Source of the DNA: Actinocatenispora sera
Lineage (GTDB): Bacteria; Actinomycetota; Actinomycetes; Mycobacteriales; Micromonosporaceae
Assembly (NCBI RefSeq): GCF_018324685.1
Contig: NZ_AP023354.1
Span: 62,001 to 126,000 of the forward strand
DNA length: 64,000 bases
Direction: 5' to 3'
Shown here piece by piece: positions 26,139-33,730 of the stretch. Below the pieces are notes generated by a model. That model was given only the letters and a program-made list of their open reading frames with translations. It was not told where the DNA came from and did not search any database. The stretch's first letter is position 1, and every line of letters begins with the position of its first letter. A program made the translations under genes and the position numbers.

Positions 26139-27002
26139 ATGGCGCAGGTGGCCCACCCCCCGGAGCCTGCACCATGCATGGCAGTCGACCTGTGCTACCC
26201 CGACCTGCCCGACATCGACCCGCGCGCGCTGACCGTCCGGATCAGATCCGCGTTGCCCGGCACGATGCTCGTGTGGGCCGGGCCGACGAACCTGCTGTTG
26301 CGACATGAGCGGGCCGATCCGGCCAACCCGTACCGGCCGGATCCGGCCGACATCCTGGGCCTGCCGCCCGAGCATCACCCGTTCACCGAGGCCGACCGGT
26401 ACCGGGACGACCACCTGCTGCACACGGTCGCGTTCGGTACCGAGCCGCCGGCCGAGCGCGACCTGAGCCAGTGCTGGGCCTGGCCGGACGCGAGCGCCAC
26501 GCTGGTGCGCTGCCGGTACCAGATCACGATCAGCCAACCGTTGGGCCGCAGCCGCGACAGCGCCGAGCGGGTGCAGGCGCTGCGGGCAACGGTGGACACC
26601 GCGATCGCGCTGGCCCGGCCGCTCGCCACCTGGTGGCCGGCCAGCCAGCAGGCGTTGCCGCCCGGCGCGCTGGTGACGCACCCGCTGACCGGTGTGGTCA
26701 ACATCCGGCTGTTCCGGTCCATGTCCGATCCGGAGGTCACCCTCACCGACACCCTCGGCCTGTACACCCTGGGCCTGCCCGATGTGCAGTGCCAGTCCCG
26801 GAACCTGGATCCCAACCGGCTGTCCGACCTGCTGTTCGAGCTGGCCGAGTACCTCTGCAAGCACGGCGACGTGCTGCGGCCGGGCAGCCCGGTGCCGGGG
26901 CTGAGCACCGACCAGCAGTTCGTCCCGAGCCGGCAGCCGGCGATGGTGCCGCCGCACCGGATGGTGATCGACCTCGACCCCGGCCCCGGCTACCGCCCCT
27001 GA
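26139..27002 (+). CDS. DUF4261 domain protein
   Basis: A 287-residue cytosolic protein. The C-terminal half carries features typical of DUF4261: the segment TDTLGLYTLGLPDVQC and RNLDPNRLSDLLFELAEYL. Function is unknown. The ATG at 26139 is preferred; 26175 (MAVDLCYPD) is an alternative, and no strong Shine-Dalgarno settles it. It follows the deoC operon terminator and precedes a GNAT gene on the same strand. Confidence 0.65.
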   Translation: MAQVAHPPEPAPCMAVDLCYPDLPDIDPRALTVRIRSALPGTMLVWAGPTNLLLRHERADPANPYRPDPADILGLPPEHHPFTEADRYRDDHLLHTVAFGTEPPAERDLSQCWAWPDASATLVRCRYQITISQPLGRSRDSAERVQALRATVDTAIALARPLATWWPASQQALPPGALVTHPLTGVVNIRLFRSMSDPEVTLTDTLGLYTLGLPDVQCQSRNLDPNRLSDLLFELAEYLCKHGDVLRPGSPVPGLSTDQQFVPSRQPAMVPPHRMVIDLDPGPGYRP

Positions 27003-27122
27003 CGGTGCCGGTACCGGCCACCGGTCGCAGTCGGAGGTCGGGACGGCGCGGCGCGGCTGGCCACGGGTCGGTCGGTACCGCAGGCGACCGGCGACGTGCG
27101 TCGCAGACTAAGCTCGGCAGCC

Positions 27123-27896
27123 GTGAGCGCCACCGAGTACGCCCGCGCCGTCGCGTTCGGGCACGCCTTCGCCCGCCGCCAGGCGGTACGAACGGTCGAC
27201 GTGCCGGGTGGCTTCGCCGTGCTCGACGACGAGTTCGATCAGGTGCACGACCTGAACCGGCTCATCGGTACCGGCCCGGTCACCGCCGGTGAGCTGATCG
27301 CGGCGGCCGACACCGTGTTCGGCACCGCCGGGCTGGCGTACCGGCAGCTCACCATGGACGGTCCGACCGGCACCGAGCTGGTCGCCGGGCTGACGGACGC
27401 CGGCTACCGGGCGGACCGCGAGCTGTTGATGGCGTACCACGGCGGGGAGCTGCCCGAGGGCGTGCCGGTGTCGGTGGTCGAGCCGGCCACGTTGCTCGAC
27501 CCGGCCGAACGGGCCTGGCGGGCGGAGGCGCCGGGGCTGGCCGACGGGACGTACCGGCAGCTCGCGCGGCAACGGTTGCGCCGGCCGGCGGAGCTGACCC
27601 GCCGCCTCGCGGTGCTCGGTGCCGACGGCACACCGCGCGCCTGGTGCGAGCTGTACCTGTCGCCCGACGACCGGGTCGCGCAGATCGAGGATCTGCTGAC
27701 CCTGCCGGCGTACCGCGGGCACGGTTACGGCTCGGCACTGGTGGCGGCGGGCGTGGCACAGGCCCGTACCGCCGGCTGCGACCTGACGTTCCTGCGGGTC
27801 GAGGCTGACGACGGGCCGGTCGGGCTGTACCGGCGGCTGGGGTTCGAGCCGCTGGGCGAGGCACGGCAGTTTCACCGGGCTGCGGGCGGGACCTGA
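27123..27896 (+). CDS. GNAT family N-acetyltransferase
   Basis: A 257-residue acetyltransferase. The acetyl-CoA loop is in YRGHGYGSALVAAG (R-x2-G-x-G/A), followed by FLRVEADDGPVGLYRRLGFEP, typical of motif B. The N-terminal half is a degenerate GNAT-like region. The substrate is unknown. The GTG at 27123 lies eight bases after TAAGCT, a possible -10 box. Confidence 0.82.
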   Translation: MSATEYARAVAFGHAFARRQAVRTVDVPGGFAVLDDEFDQVHDLNRLIGTGPVTAGELIAAADTVFGTAGLAYRQLTMDGPTGTELVAGLTDAGYRADRELLMAYHGGELPEGVPVSVVEPATLLDPAERAWRAEAPGLADGTYRQLARQRLRRPAELTRRLAVLGADGTPRAWCELYLSPDDRVAQIEDLLTLPAYRGHGYGSALVAAGVAQARTAGCDLTFLRVEADDGPVGLYRRLGFEPLGEARQFHRAAGGT

Positions 27897-27976
27897 CCGC
27901 GCGGCGGCGGCGCCGGGACACAATGACCTAGATGCTGGAGTCCGGGACCGGTTCCCGGCATGAAACGGAGGACGCC

Positions 27977-29224
27977 GTGGCTCGCCACCGCGCCGAACAC
28001 GAGTCGGACCAGCCGACCGCCAAGTCGGACGAGCCGACGACCGAGTCGGACCAGCCGACGACCGAGTCGGACCAGCCGACCGCCGAGTCGGACGAGCCGA
28101 CGACCGGGTCGGACGCCGACGACACATCGGACACCGAGGACGACCACCAGGCCGACGAGCCGGAGCGGACCGAGGCGGTGGCGGAGTTCTGGGCCGAACT
28201 CGCCGTCGACCCGATCGAGATCGCGCTGCCGTCCGGCGTCGGCTACACGCTGCGCGCGTACCGCAGCCCGGACGAGGTCACGGCGGTACCGGGCGCAGCG
28301 CTGGAGCCGGAGCCGGCCGAGGACGCGGAAGCGGCCGGCACCGCGACCACGGTCGCCGCCGAAGAGAAGTCCGGTACCAGCACGGCTGTCACCGCGAAGG
28401 CCACGCCGGCGCCCGCCGACGAGTCCGCCGGCAAGGGCGGCCGGCGCAAGGGCCGCAAGGCGCGCAAGCGTGCCGCCGAGGCCGCCGAGGCCGCCGAGGA
28501 CACCGAGGCCACCGAGGCCACGGCCGGCGCCGACGAGGCCGGCGAGGACGAGGCCGGCGAGGACGAGGCCGGCGCGGAGAAGGCCGGCGCCGCGGACGAG
28601 GCAGCGTCCGACGAGGACGAGGCGTCCGACAACGAGCCCGAGTCCGACGACGAGAGCGCCGACGAATCCGAGCCCGGCGAGGACGAGTCCGACGAAGAAG
28701 ACGAAGAAGACGAAGAGGACGAGGAGCCGGCCGGGCCGGACGAGGTACCGGTGTTCCTCAGCCAGCGCGGCAAGCTGCTGCTGTTCCGCACGCCGGAGGC
28801 GCTGGTCGAGTTCGTCCGCTCGGACGAGCCGCACTCGCTGCGCGGCGTCGAGCAGGCCGAGCTGCTCGCAGAGCGGCTCGACAGCTCGCACATCGCGCCG
28901 GACGACGACGATCACTACGAGCTTGACCTCCTGGTGAAGAACCTGCGCGGCGGGCACGACACCTGGGAGCCGGCGCTGGTCGTCTCGGCCGGCGAACTCG
29001 CTCGTGACCTTGCGTACGCGCTCGATCTGCAGTCCGTGCAGACCTCGCTGGCGCCGGGCTCGCCGCTCGACGACCTGGACGACGCGATGCGGGGCCGGCT
29101 GAACGGCGGCATCGGCGCGTTCCGGGCTCGCCGGCGGATGAGAAAAATCGGGGCACAACAGGCAGCGCTCGCGTGGCGGACGATCATCGGAAAGATCAGT
29201 GCCGCTGTGGACTGGCGCGATTGA
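27977..29224 (+). CDS. Acidic low-complexity protein with conserved C-terminal domain
   Basis: A 415-residue protein of unknown function. The N-terminus has five near-identical 7-residue repeats (ESDQPTA-type). A short ordered segment with EIALPSGVGYTLRAYR follows, then a long Glu/Asp/Ala-rich disordered stretch. The folded C-terminal domain is about 165 residues, starting VPVFLSQRGKLLLFRTPEAL. The GTG at 27977 is chosen because GGAGG lies five bases upstream; the frame is open to an ATG at 27932. The strong negative charge suggests a scaffold or nucleic-acid-mimic role, which is speculation. It precedes the IS110-like/Roadblock pair. Confidence 0.72.
   Translation: MARHRAEHESDQPTAKSDEPTTESDQPTTESDQPTAESDEPTTGSDADDTSDTEDDHQADEPERTEAVAEFWAELAVDPIEIALPSGVGYTLRAYRSPDEVTAVPGAALEPEPAEDAEAAGTATTVAAEEKSGTSTAVTAKATPAPADESAGKGGRRKGRKARKRAAEAAEAAEDTEATEATAGADEAGEDEAGEDEAGAEKAGAADEAASDEDEASDNEPESDDESADESEPGEDESDEEDEEDEEDEEPAGPDEVPVFLSQRGKLLLFRTPEALVEFVRSDEPHSLRGVEQAELLAERLDSSHIAPDDDDHYELDLLVKNLRGGHDTWEPALVVSAGELARDLAYALDLQSVQTSLAPGSPLDDLDDAMRGRLNGGIGAFRARRRMRKIGAQQAALAWRTIIGKISAAVDWRD
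28001..28105 (+). repeat. Five tandem 21-bp coding repeats
   Basis: Five in-frame copies of a 21-bp unit encoding (E/K)SD(Q/E)PT(A/T) at the N-terminus of the acidic protein. Copies differ at only a few positions. Confidence 0.9.
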
Positions 29225-29314
29225 CCCCTGACCAGGGAGCATCGGAGACGGTAATCGGATGCCCGATCCGCCGACTGGTGGCTCCGGCATCCGTCCGGCG
29301 TCGGAGGTGTTGAC

Positions 29315-31165
29315 GTGCGTGTGTACTGCGGCCTGGCATCGGCTGGGGATCGACTCACCGCTGCGGTGGTCGACGACGGTGGCCGGGTGGCCGCCCTGCA
29401 GCAGGTCCCGGACACCGCGGCGGGCTATGCGGAGGCGTTGACGCTGCTGGCCGAGCGGGCCGACACCGCCGATCCGCGCTGCGTCCCGATCGCCTGCGAC
29501 GCCCCCGATCGGGTCGTACCGCGACTCATGGTCGCCGCCGGTCGCACCGCGTGTTACGTCGATTCGTCCACTGTGGAGAGTCTGGCCGCGGCCGAGCCGC
29601 CGGACGCCGCCGACGACGCGCGCCGCGCCGTCGCCATGGCCCGCGGGCTGTACGCGGGCGCCCTCCATGCCACCGGCCAGCCGCCCGCGGCGGAGTTCGC
29701 CCCGCTGCGGCCGGCGCTGTCCGCGCACGGCGCGCTCACCGCCGCCCGCAGCTCCGCGGTCGCCGCACTGCGCCAGGTGCTGCGCGAGCTCTACCCGGCC
29801 GCGCTGCGCGCGTTCCCCGACCCCGGTTCGGACACTCCGCTGGCGCTGCTGGACGCGCTCCCCGACCCGAGCCAGGTGGGGCGCGACCAGGACGAGAGCG
29901 TCGTCGCCCGGCTGGCCACCGCCGGATACGCGGACGCCGCGGAGGCGCTCGCCGCGCTGCGGCAGGCGGTGACCGACACGCCGGTACCGCAGCCGCCGGT
30001 CGCCGCCGTCGGCGCCACCGTCCGCCAGGCCGTCGCCGCCGTGCTGGCCTGTTCCACCGCGGCCGACGCGCTGATCCGGGAGGTGGCCGAGCGGCTGTCG
30101 GCGGAGGTCACCGAGCCGGTCTCCACCCCGCCGGTGCACGCCCGGCCGCAGCCGGACGCCGAGCTGACCGCGGAGTGGTCCACCGCGACGACCATGCCGA
30201 TCGACCCGTTCCGGCCGGGCGTACCGGAGCCGTCCTGGACACCGCCGGCGCCGCCGCGTCCGGTCAGCGGCGCGCCGCTGACCTCCCGCGGCCGCGGGCC
30301 GAAGCTGCCGTCCCGGCCGATCCGGCCGGTGATGGCGCCGGCCGGCGAGGACACCACCCTGCAGCTGCGCGGCAAGCGGCGCGCAGCAGAGCGGGACGAG
30401 CTGGTACCGGCCGAGCCCGTGCCGGAGCCGGATGCGGCGACCGCGAACGAGCAGACCGCCGAGCGGCCCACCCTGCCGGGCGAGCCCGAGCCGCCGCGGC
30501 TCGACTTCTCCACCGACTTCCAGCCGACGGTGCTGCTCGACGACGGCGAGCCCACTCCGCCGACGCTGCATCCGGTGCAGCAGAACGGCTCCGCGCCCGA
30601 CGGTCTGGCGCCGGCCGACGACCCGCTGACCGCGGACGACCCGCTGGCGCCGGCCGGCGGCGCATCCGTGACCGCGCTGTCGGACCGAAGCCACGGCCGC
30701 TCCCGGCGCGCCGAGACCGCCTCGCGCAGCCGGCGCCGGTCCCGCAGCTCCGAACCGAGCGCCCGGACCGTGTCCGCGGGCCCGCCGCCGGTCGAGGAGA
30801 GCGACGGCGACTCCGAGCTGCTGATCTTCGCCGCCGCCCGGTCGGCCTGGTTCGCCGGCGAGCAGGCCGAGATGACCTGGGAGAACCTGTCCGACGAGGG
30901 CTGGCGGGCCGCGGAGGCGGCGAGCCGGCCGGCGGTCGGGCAGAACACCGAGAGCGGTCTGCCGCGCCGGGTCCCGCAGGCGAACCTGGTACCCGGGTCG
31001 CCGCTGGACGAGGCGGCGCCGGCACCGATCGCGCGGGACGCCTCGCAACTCGCGGCGCAGACCGCCGGGTACTTCCGCGGTTGGCAGCGGGGTCGGCGCA
31101 GCACCGGCCACGAGCAGCCGGAGCAGGCCGTGTCGTCGGGTTCGTTCTCCTCGGCGCGCTCGTGA
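29315..31165 (+). CDS. Protein with IS110-like N-terminal domain and disordered C-terminal region
   Basis: A 616-residue protein. The first ~160 residues resemble the DEDD (RuvC-like) domain of IS110-family transposases: RVYCGLASAGDRLTAAVVDD as strand one, ACYVDSSTVESLA, and DDARRAVAMARGLYAG in place of the DAKDARVIAD motif. The first catalytic Asp (normally GVDVG/GIDVG) is replaced, since the segment reads CGLASAG, and the middle Glu also looks lost. The rest is Pro/Ala/Glu-rich, likely disordered, with a short ordered segment near the C-terminus (LLIFAAARSAWFAGEQAEM). The GTG at 29315 has GGAGG upstream. It overlaps the Roadblock gene by GTGA. It looks like a domesticated, non-transposing protein. 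Confidence 0.6.
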   Translation: MRVYCGLASAGDRLTAAVVDDGGRVAALQQVPDTAAGYAEALTLLAERADTADPRCVPIACDAPDRVVPRLMVAAGRTACYVDSSTVESLAAAEPPDAADDARRAVAMARGLYAGALHATGQPPAAEFAPLRPALSAHGALTAARSSAVAALRQVLRELYPAALRAFPDPGSDTPLALLDALPDPSQVGRDQDESVVARLATAGYADAAEALAALRQAVTDTPVPQPPVAAVGATVRQAVAAVLACSTAADALIREVAERLSAEVTEPVSTPPVHARPQPDAELTAEWSTATTMPIDPFRPGVPEPSWTPPAPPRPVSGAPLTSRGRGPKLPSRPIRPVMAPAGEDTTLQLRGKRRAAERDELVPAEPVPEPDAATANEQTAERPTLPGEPEPPRLDFSTDFQPTVLLDDGEPTPPTLHPVQQNGSAPDGLAPADDPLTADDPLAPAGGASVTALSDRSHGRSRRAETASRSRRRSRSSEPSARTVSAGPPPVEESDGDSELLIFAAARSAWFAGEQAEMTWENLSDEGWRAAEAASRPAVGQNTESGLPRRVPQANLVPGSPLDEAAPAPIARDASQLAAQTAGYFRGWQRGRRSTGHEQPEQAVSSGSFSSARS

Positions 31166-31545
31166 CGGAGCTGGATCTGTCCGCCAGCGCCCTGGGCCCG
31201 GTCCTCGTCGACCTGGTCAACCGGGTCGCCGGTGCGAGCCATGCGGTCCTGGCATCCGTCGAGGGGGTACCGATCGCCGTCTCGAACGGCCTGCCCAAGC
31301 CGCGCGCCGAGCAGCTGGCCAGCGTGGGCGCCGGGCTGCTGTCCATTGCGGACGGTGCGGGTCGCTGCATGGACGCCGGGGCGCCGCGGCAGGCGGTCGT
31401 GGAGATGGCCGCCGGCGTGCTGATGGCGACGCCGGTCAGCGCCGAGCTGAGCCTGACCGTGCTCGCGGTCTCCGACTGCGACCGGGAGCAGCTCGGCTTC
31501 GAGGTGGCCGAGTTCATCGACCACGTCGCCCCGTTGCTGACCTGA
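31162..31545 (+). CDS. Roadblock/LC7 domain protein
   Basis: A 127-residue single-domain Roadblock/LC7 protein (LVDLVNRVAGASHAVLASVE, GVPIAVSNGLP, MAAGVLMATPVSAELSLTVL). In actinobacteria such proteins partner small MglA-type GTPases or sensor kinases, but none is adjacent here. The GTG at 31162 overlaps the preceding stop in GTGA, so it is translated together with the IS110-like protein and may act with it. Confidence 0.85.
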   Translation: MTELDLSASALGPVLVDLVNRVAGASHAVLASVEGVPIAVSNGLPKPRAEQLASVGAGLLSIADGAGRCMDAGAPRQAVVEMAAGVLMATPVSAELSLTVLAVSDCDREQLGFEVAEFIDHVAPLLT

Positions 31546-31626
31546 CCTCCGTGCCGGAAGGCCGGATGCCGACCTGACCGCCGTGCGGGAGACCGGGTAC
31601 CGACGTGACCGCCGTGTCGGGAGGCC
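31542..31626. repeat. Degenerate 31-32 bp tandem repeat
   Basis: Three imperfect copies (31542-31573, 31574-31604 and a shortened 31605-31626) sharing the core TGACC-CCGTG. The first copy includes the Roadblock stop codon and the third runs into the terminator stem. Confidence 0.6.
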
Positions 31627-31647
31627 ACTGCTGGCCTCCCGACACGG
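31612..31647. terminator. Bidirectional terminator between convergent genes
   Basis: A perfect 16-bp stem with a 4-base loop (CTGC) between the Roadblock gene and the convergent substrate-binding protein gene, whose stop is at 31654. Confidence 0.8.
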
Positions 31648-31653
31648 ACCGGG

Positions 31654-33402
31654 TCAGGTGGTCAGGTAGACGTTGTAGAAGATCGGTGTGCCGAGCGTCT
31701 GGCTGAGCACCACGTTCTTGCACTTGGTGCCGGACAGCGTCACGTTCGACGTGTTGATGATCGGTACCACCGGGGCGTACTTCGTCATGATCATCTTGTC
31801 CAGCTTGGCCCACTCCGGTGCCGCCTGCTCGGCGTGCTCCGCGACGAGCTTCTCGATCTGCGCGTTGACGTCCGGCGCGTTCAGGTACGAGTAGTCCTTG
31901 TTGCCCTTGGCGCGGATCGTGTTGCCGTTGAACAGCGGGGCGACGATCGACGAGCCGCTCGGCCAGTCCGCCGCCCAGGTGTTGATGTACAGGTCGTACG
32001 GGTTGGTCTTGGTGCCGATGTTGTCGTAGTAGTTCGAGCTGTCGACCGGCTTCAGCACGATCTGGAAGCCGGCCTTCTCCAGCGAGTTCTTGATGACCAC
32101 GGCGGTCGCCTGGTTGGCCGACACGTTGGAGTAGGCGTACACCAGCTTCGGGTGCTTGCCGCCGAGCAGCTGCTTCGCCTTCGCCGGGTCACCGTGCGTC
32201 CCGGCCGGGTAGGCGTCGTACTTCTGGTAGCCGATGGTCAGCGGCGACTCGAGCGCGGTGGCCGGCTGTCCGGTCAGGTTGCCGCCGCGGGCCTGCAGGT
32301 ACGCGCCGCGGTCCAGGGCGTAGTTGAGCGCCTTGCGCACGTTGAGGTCGGTGACCCGCTGGGTGTTGATGGCGAGGTAGCTGACGAACGGGGACAGCCC
32401 CTGCACCATCCGCTTCTTCACCGCCGGGTCGCCGGTCACCTTCGGCAGCAGCGACGCCGGCACGTTCTCGTACTGGGTGGCGTAGGCGTCGTCGCCGTTG
32501 CTCGCGATCACCCGGTTGGTCTGCTGCACGTTGCTCGGCCCGAACTCGGCGACCAGCTTGTCGAAGTAGTCGTGCCGGACCGCGTCGGTCTTCGGATCCC
32601 AGTACTTGTTGCGCACCAGCGTCAGCGAGGTGCCGCGGATGTACTTGTCGATCTTGTACGGGCCGGATGCGAACGGACGCCGGTCGTACTTGGTCCCGGT
32701 GTCCTTGCTCGGCGGCACCGGCGCGGTGGTGCCCAGCGACGCGGCGAACGGCAGGTCGCACTGCGGCTTGGCGAAGGTGAACGTGATCGTCTTGGCGCCG
32801 TCGACCGTCACGCCGGGCGGCGTCTTCGCGCCCCCGTCGTACGGGCCCTTGTACTTCGCGTTGTACTCGTCGCTGTCGGCCAGCCAGCGCTGGATGTAGG
32901 TGGGGCCCTCGCCCAGGGTCGGGGAGAACGACCGGGCCACGCCGTACGCCACGTCGGCGGCGGTGATCGGGCTGCCGTCCTCGTACTTGAGGCCGTCCTT
33001 GAGGGTGAAGCGCCACTGGGTGCAGTCGCCCTTGACGTCCTTGCCCGGGGTGGTGGCGAGATCGCCGACCAGGGTCAGCGTGCCGTCGCCGGTCTCCTTG
33101 AACATGGTCAGCGTGCGGATGTACAGCTGGTCCATCGACATGGCGTCGACCACGTAGTTGCGCTGCGGGTCGAGGTGCTCGAAGTCGGACTCCTCCAGGT
33201 AGTGGAAGGTGCCGCCGCGCACCGCACCCGGCACCGCCTTCGCCGGGCCCATCGAGTCCTTCGGGTCCATCGCGATGGAGCTGGTCTGCGGCTTGTGCTT
33301 GGTCTGGGTCGAGGTGTCCGTGCCGGTGTTCTTGCTGCACGCCGCGAGGCTCGCTGTCAGCGCGACCGCGCCGAGCACGGCCACCGCCATCCGTTGTCGC
33401 AT
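31654..33402 (-). CDS. ABC transporter substrate-binding lipoprotein, family 5 (peptide type)
   Basis: A 582-residue SBP_bac_5 lipoprotein. The signal peptide ends in lipobox SLAAC (residues just after 20), followed by a Ser/Thr-rich tether. Family features include FEHLDPQRNYV near the start of the mature domain and GGTFHYLEESD. It binds peptides or similar solutes outside the membrane and delivers them to the DppBC-type permeases encoded upstream. The ATG at 33402 has a GGGAGG Shine-Dalgarno; an ATG at 33426 would wrongly extend the signal peptide. It is a paralogue of the next gene. Its own promoter and both flanking terminators suggest independent transcription. Confidence 0.93.
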   Translation of the reverse strand: MRQRMAVAVLGAVALTASLAACSKNTGTDTSTQTKHKPQTSSIAMDPKDSMGPAKAVPGAVRGGTFHYLEESDFEHLDPQRNYVVDAMSMDQLYIRTLTMFKETGDGTLTLVGDLATTPGKDVKGDCTQWRFTLKDGLKYEDGSPITAADVAYGVARSFSPTLGEGPTYIQRWLADSDEYNAKYKGPYDGGAKTPPGVTVDGAKTITFTFAKPQCDLPFAASLGTTAPVPPSKDTGTKYDRRPFASGPYKIDKYIRGTSLTLVRNKYWDPKTDAVRHDYFDKLVAEFGPSNVQQTNRVIASNGDDAYATQYENVPASLLPKVTGDPAVKKRMVQGLSPFVSYLAINTQRVTDLNVRKALNYALDRGAYLQARGGNLTGQPATALESPLTIGYQKYDAYPAGTHGDPAKAKQLLGGKHPKLVYAYSNVSANQATAVVIKNSLEKAGFQIVLKPVDSSNYYDNIGTKTNPYDLYINTWAADWPSGSSIVAPLFNGNTIRAKGNKDYSYLNAPDVNAQIEKLVAEHAEQAAPEWAKLDKMIMTKYAPVVPIINTSNVTLSGTKCKNVVLSQTLGTPIFYNVYLTT

Positions 33403-33587
33403 TCGTTCCTCCCGCTCGCCGAGCATTCGTACGAGCCGGTGCGGGCACGAGCGCCTCGCCCCGGACCCGGGACCGGCACGGGGGCGTACCGGTCCCTATG
33501 GCGCAGGCCACACTGCCCGCATGACCAGTGAAATTAGCGGCGAATCCGGCGCCGGACGTCACGGCCGCGCAACGAGCGCGTCTCAAC

Positions 33588-33615
33588 TTGATAGAAGGAA
33601 TCCTTCAGAATCCAA
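33588..33615 (-). promoter_or_regulatory. Candidate promoter with palindromic operator for the 31654-33402 gene
   Basis: On the minus strand: -35 TTGGAT (33615-33610), a 16-bp spacer, -10 TATCAA (33593-33588). The spacer contains the perfect palindrome GAAGGATTCCTTC (33594-33606), well placed for a repressor. It would give a leader of roughly 180 bases. Confidence 0.4.
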
Positions 33616-33677
33616 TTAGCTCGCGAAAAGCAGCGGCGCACGGCCGCGCACGCCGCAAACCCCACCGGTACGAAACA

Positions 33678-33714
33678 GCGGCGGCCGGTGTCCACGAAGG
33701 ACACCGGCCGCCGC
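33678..33714 (-). terminator. Strong hairpin terminator
   Basis: A perfect 16-bp stem (GCGGCGGCCGGTGTCC with its complement) around the 5-base loop ACGAA, starting 16 bp after the stop of the 33731-35482 gene. Confidence 0.8.
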
Positions 33715-33730
33715 CGGGAGACGGGTACGG

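Larger units (their letters stand above)
33403..33730. other. Intergenic region between the two substrate-binding protein genes
   Basis: 328 bp containing the terminator of the upstream paralogue (33678-33714) and a candidate promoter with a palindromic operator for the downstream one (33588-33615). The remainder shows no gene. Confidence 0.6.

Noticed and set aside
27872-31111. Minus-strand open frame of 1079 codons opposite the acidic protein and IS110-like genes
   Set aside because: Low-complexity translation caused by the GC-rich third positions of the plus-strand genes. The plus-strand genes have ribosome-binding sites and coupled starts.
29315-31165. Active insertion sequence of the IS110 family
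   Set aside because: Catalytic acidic residues and the C-terminal transposase domain are missing, and no element ends were found.
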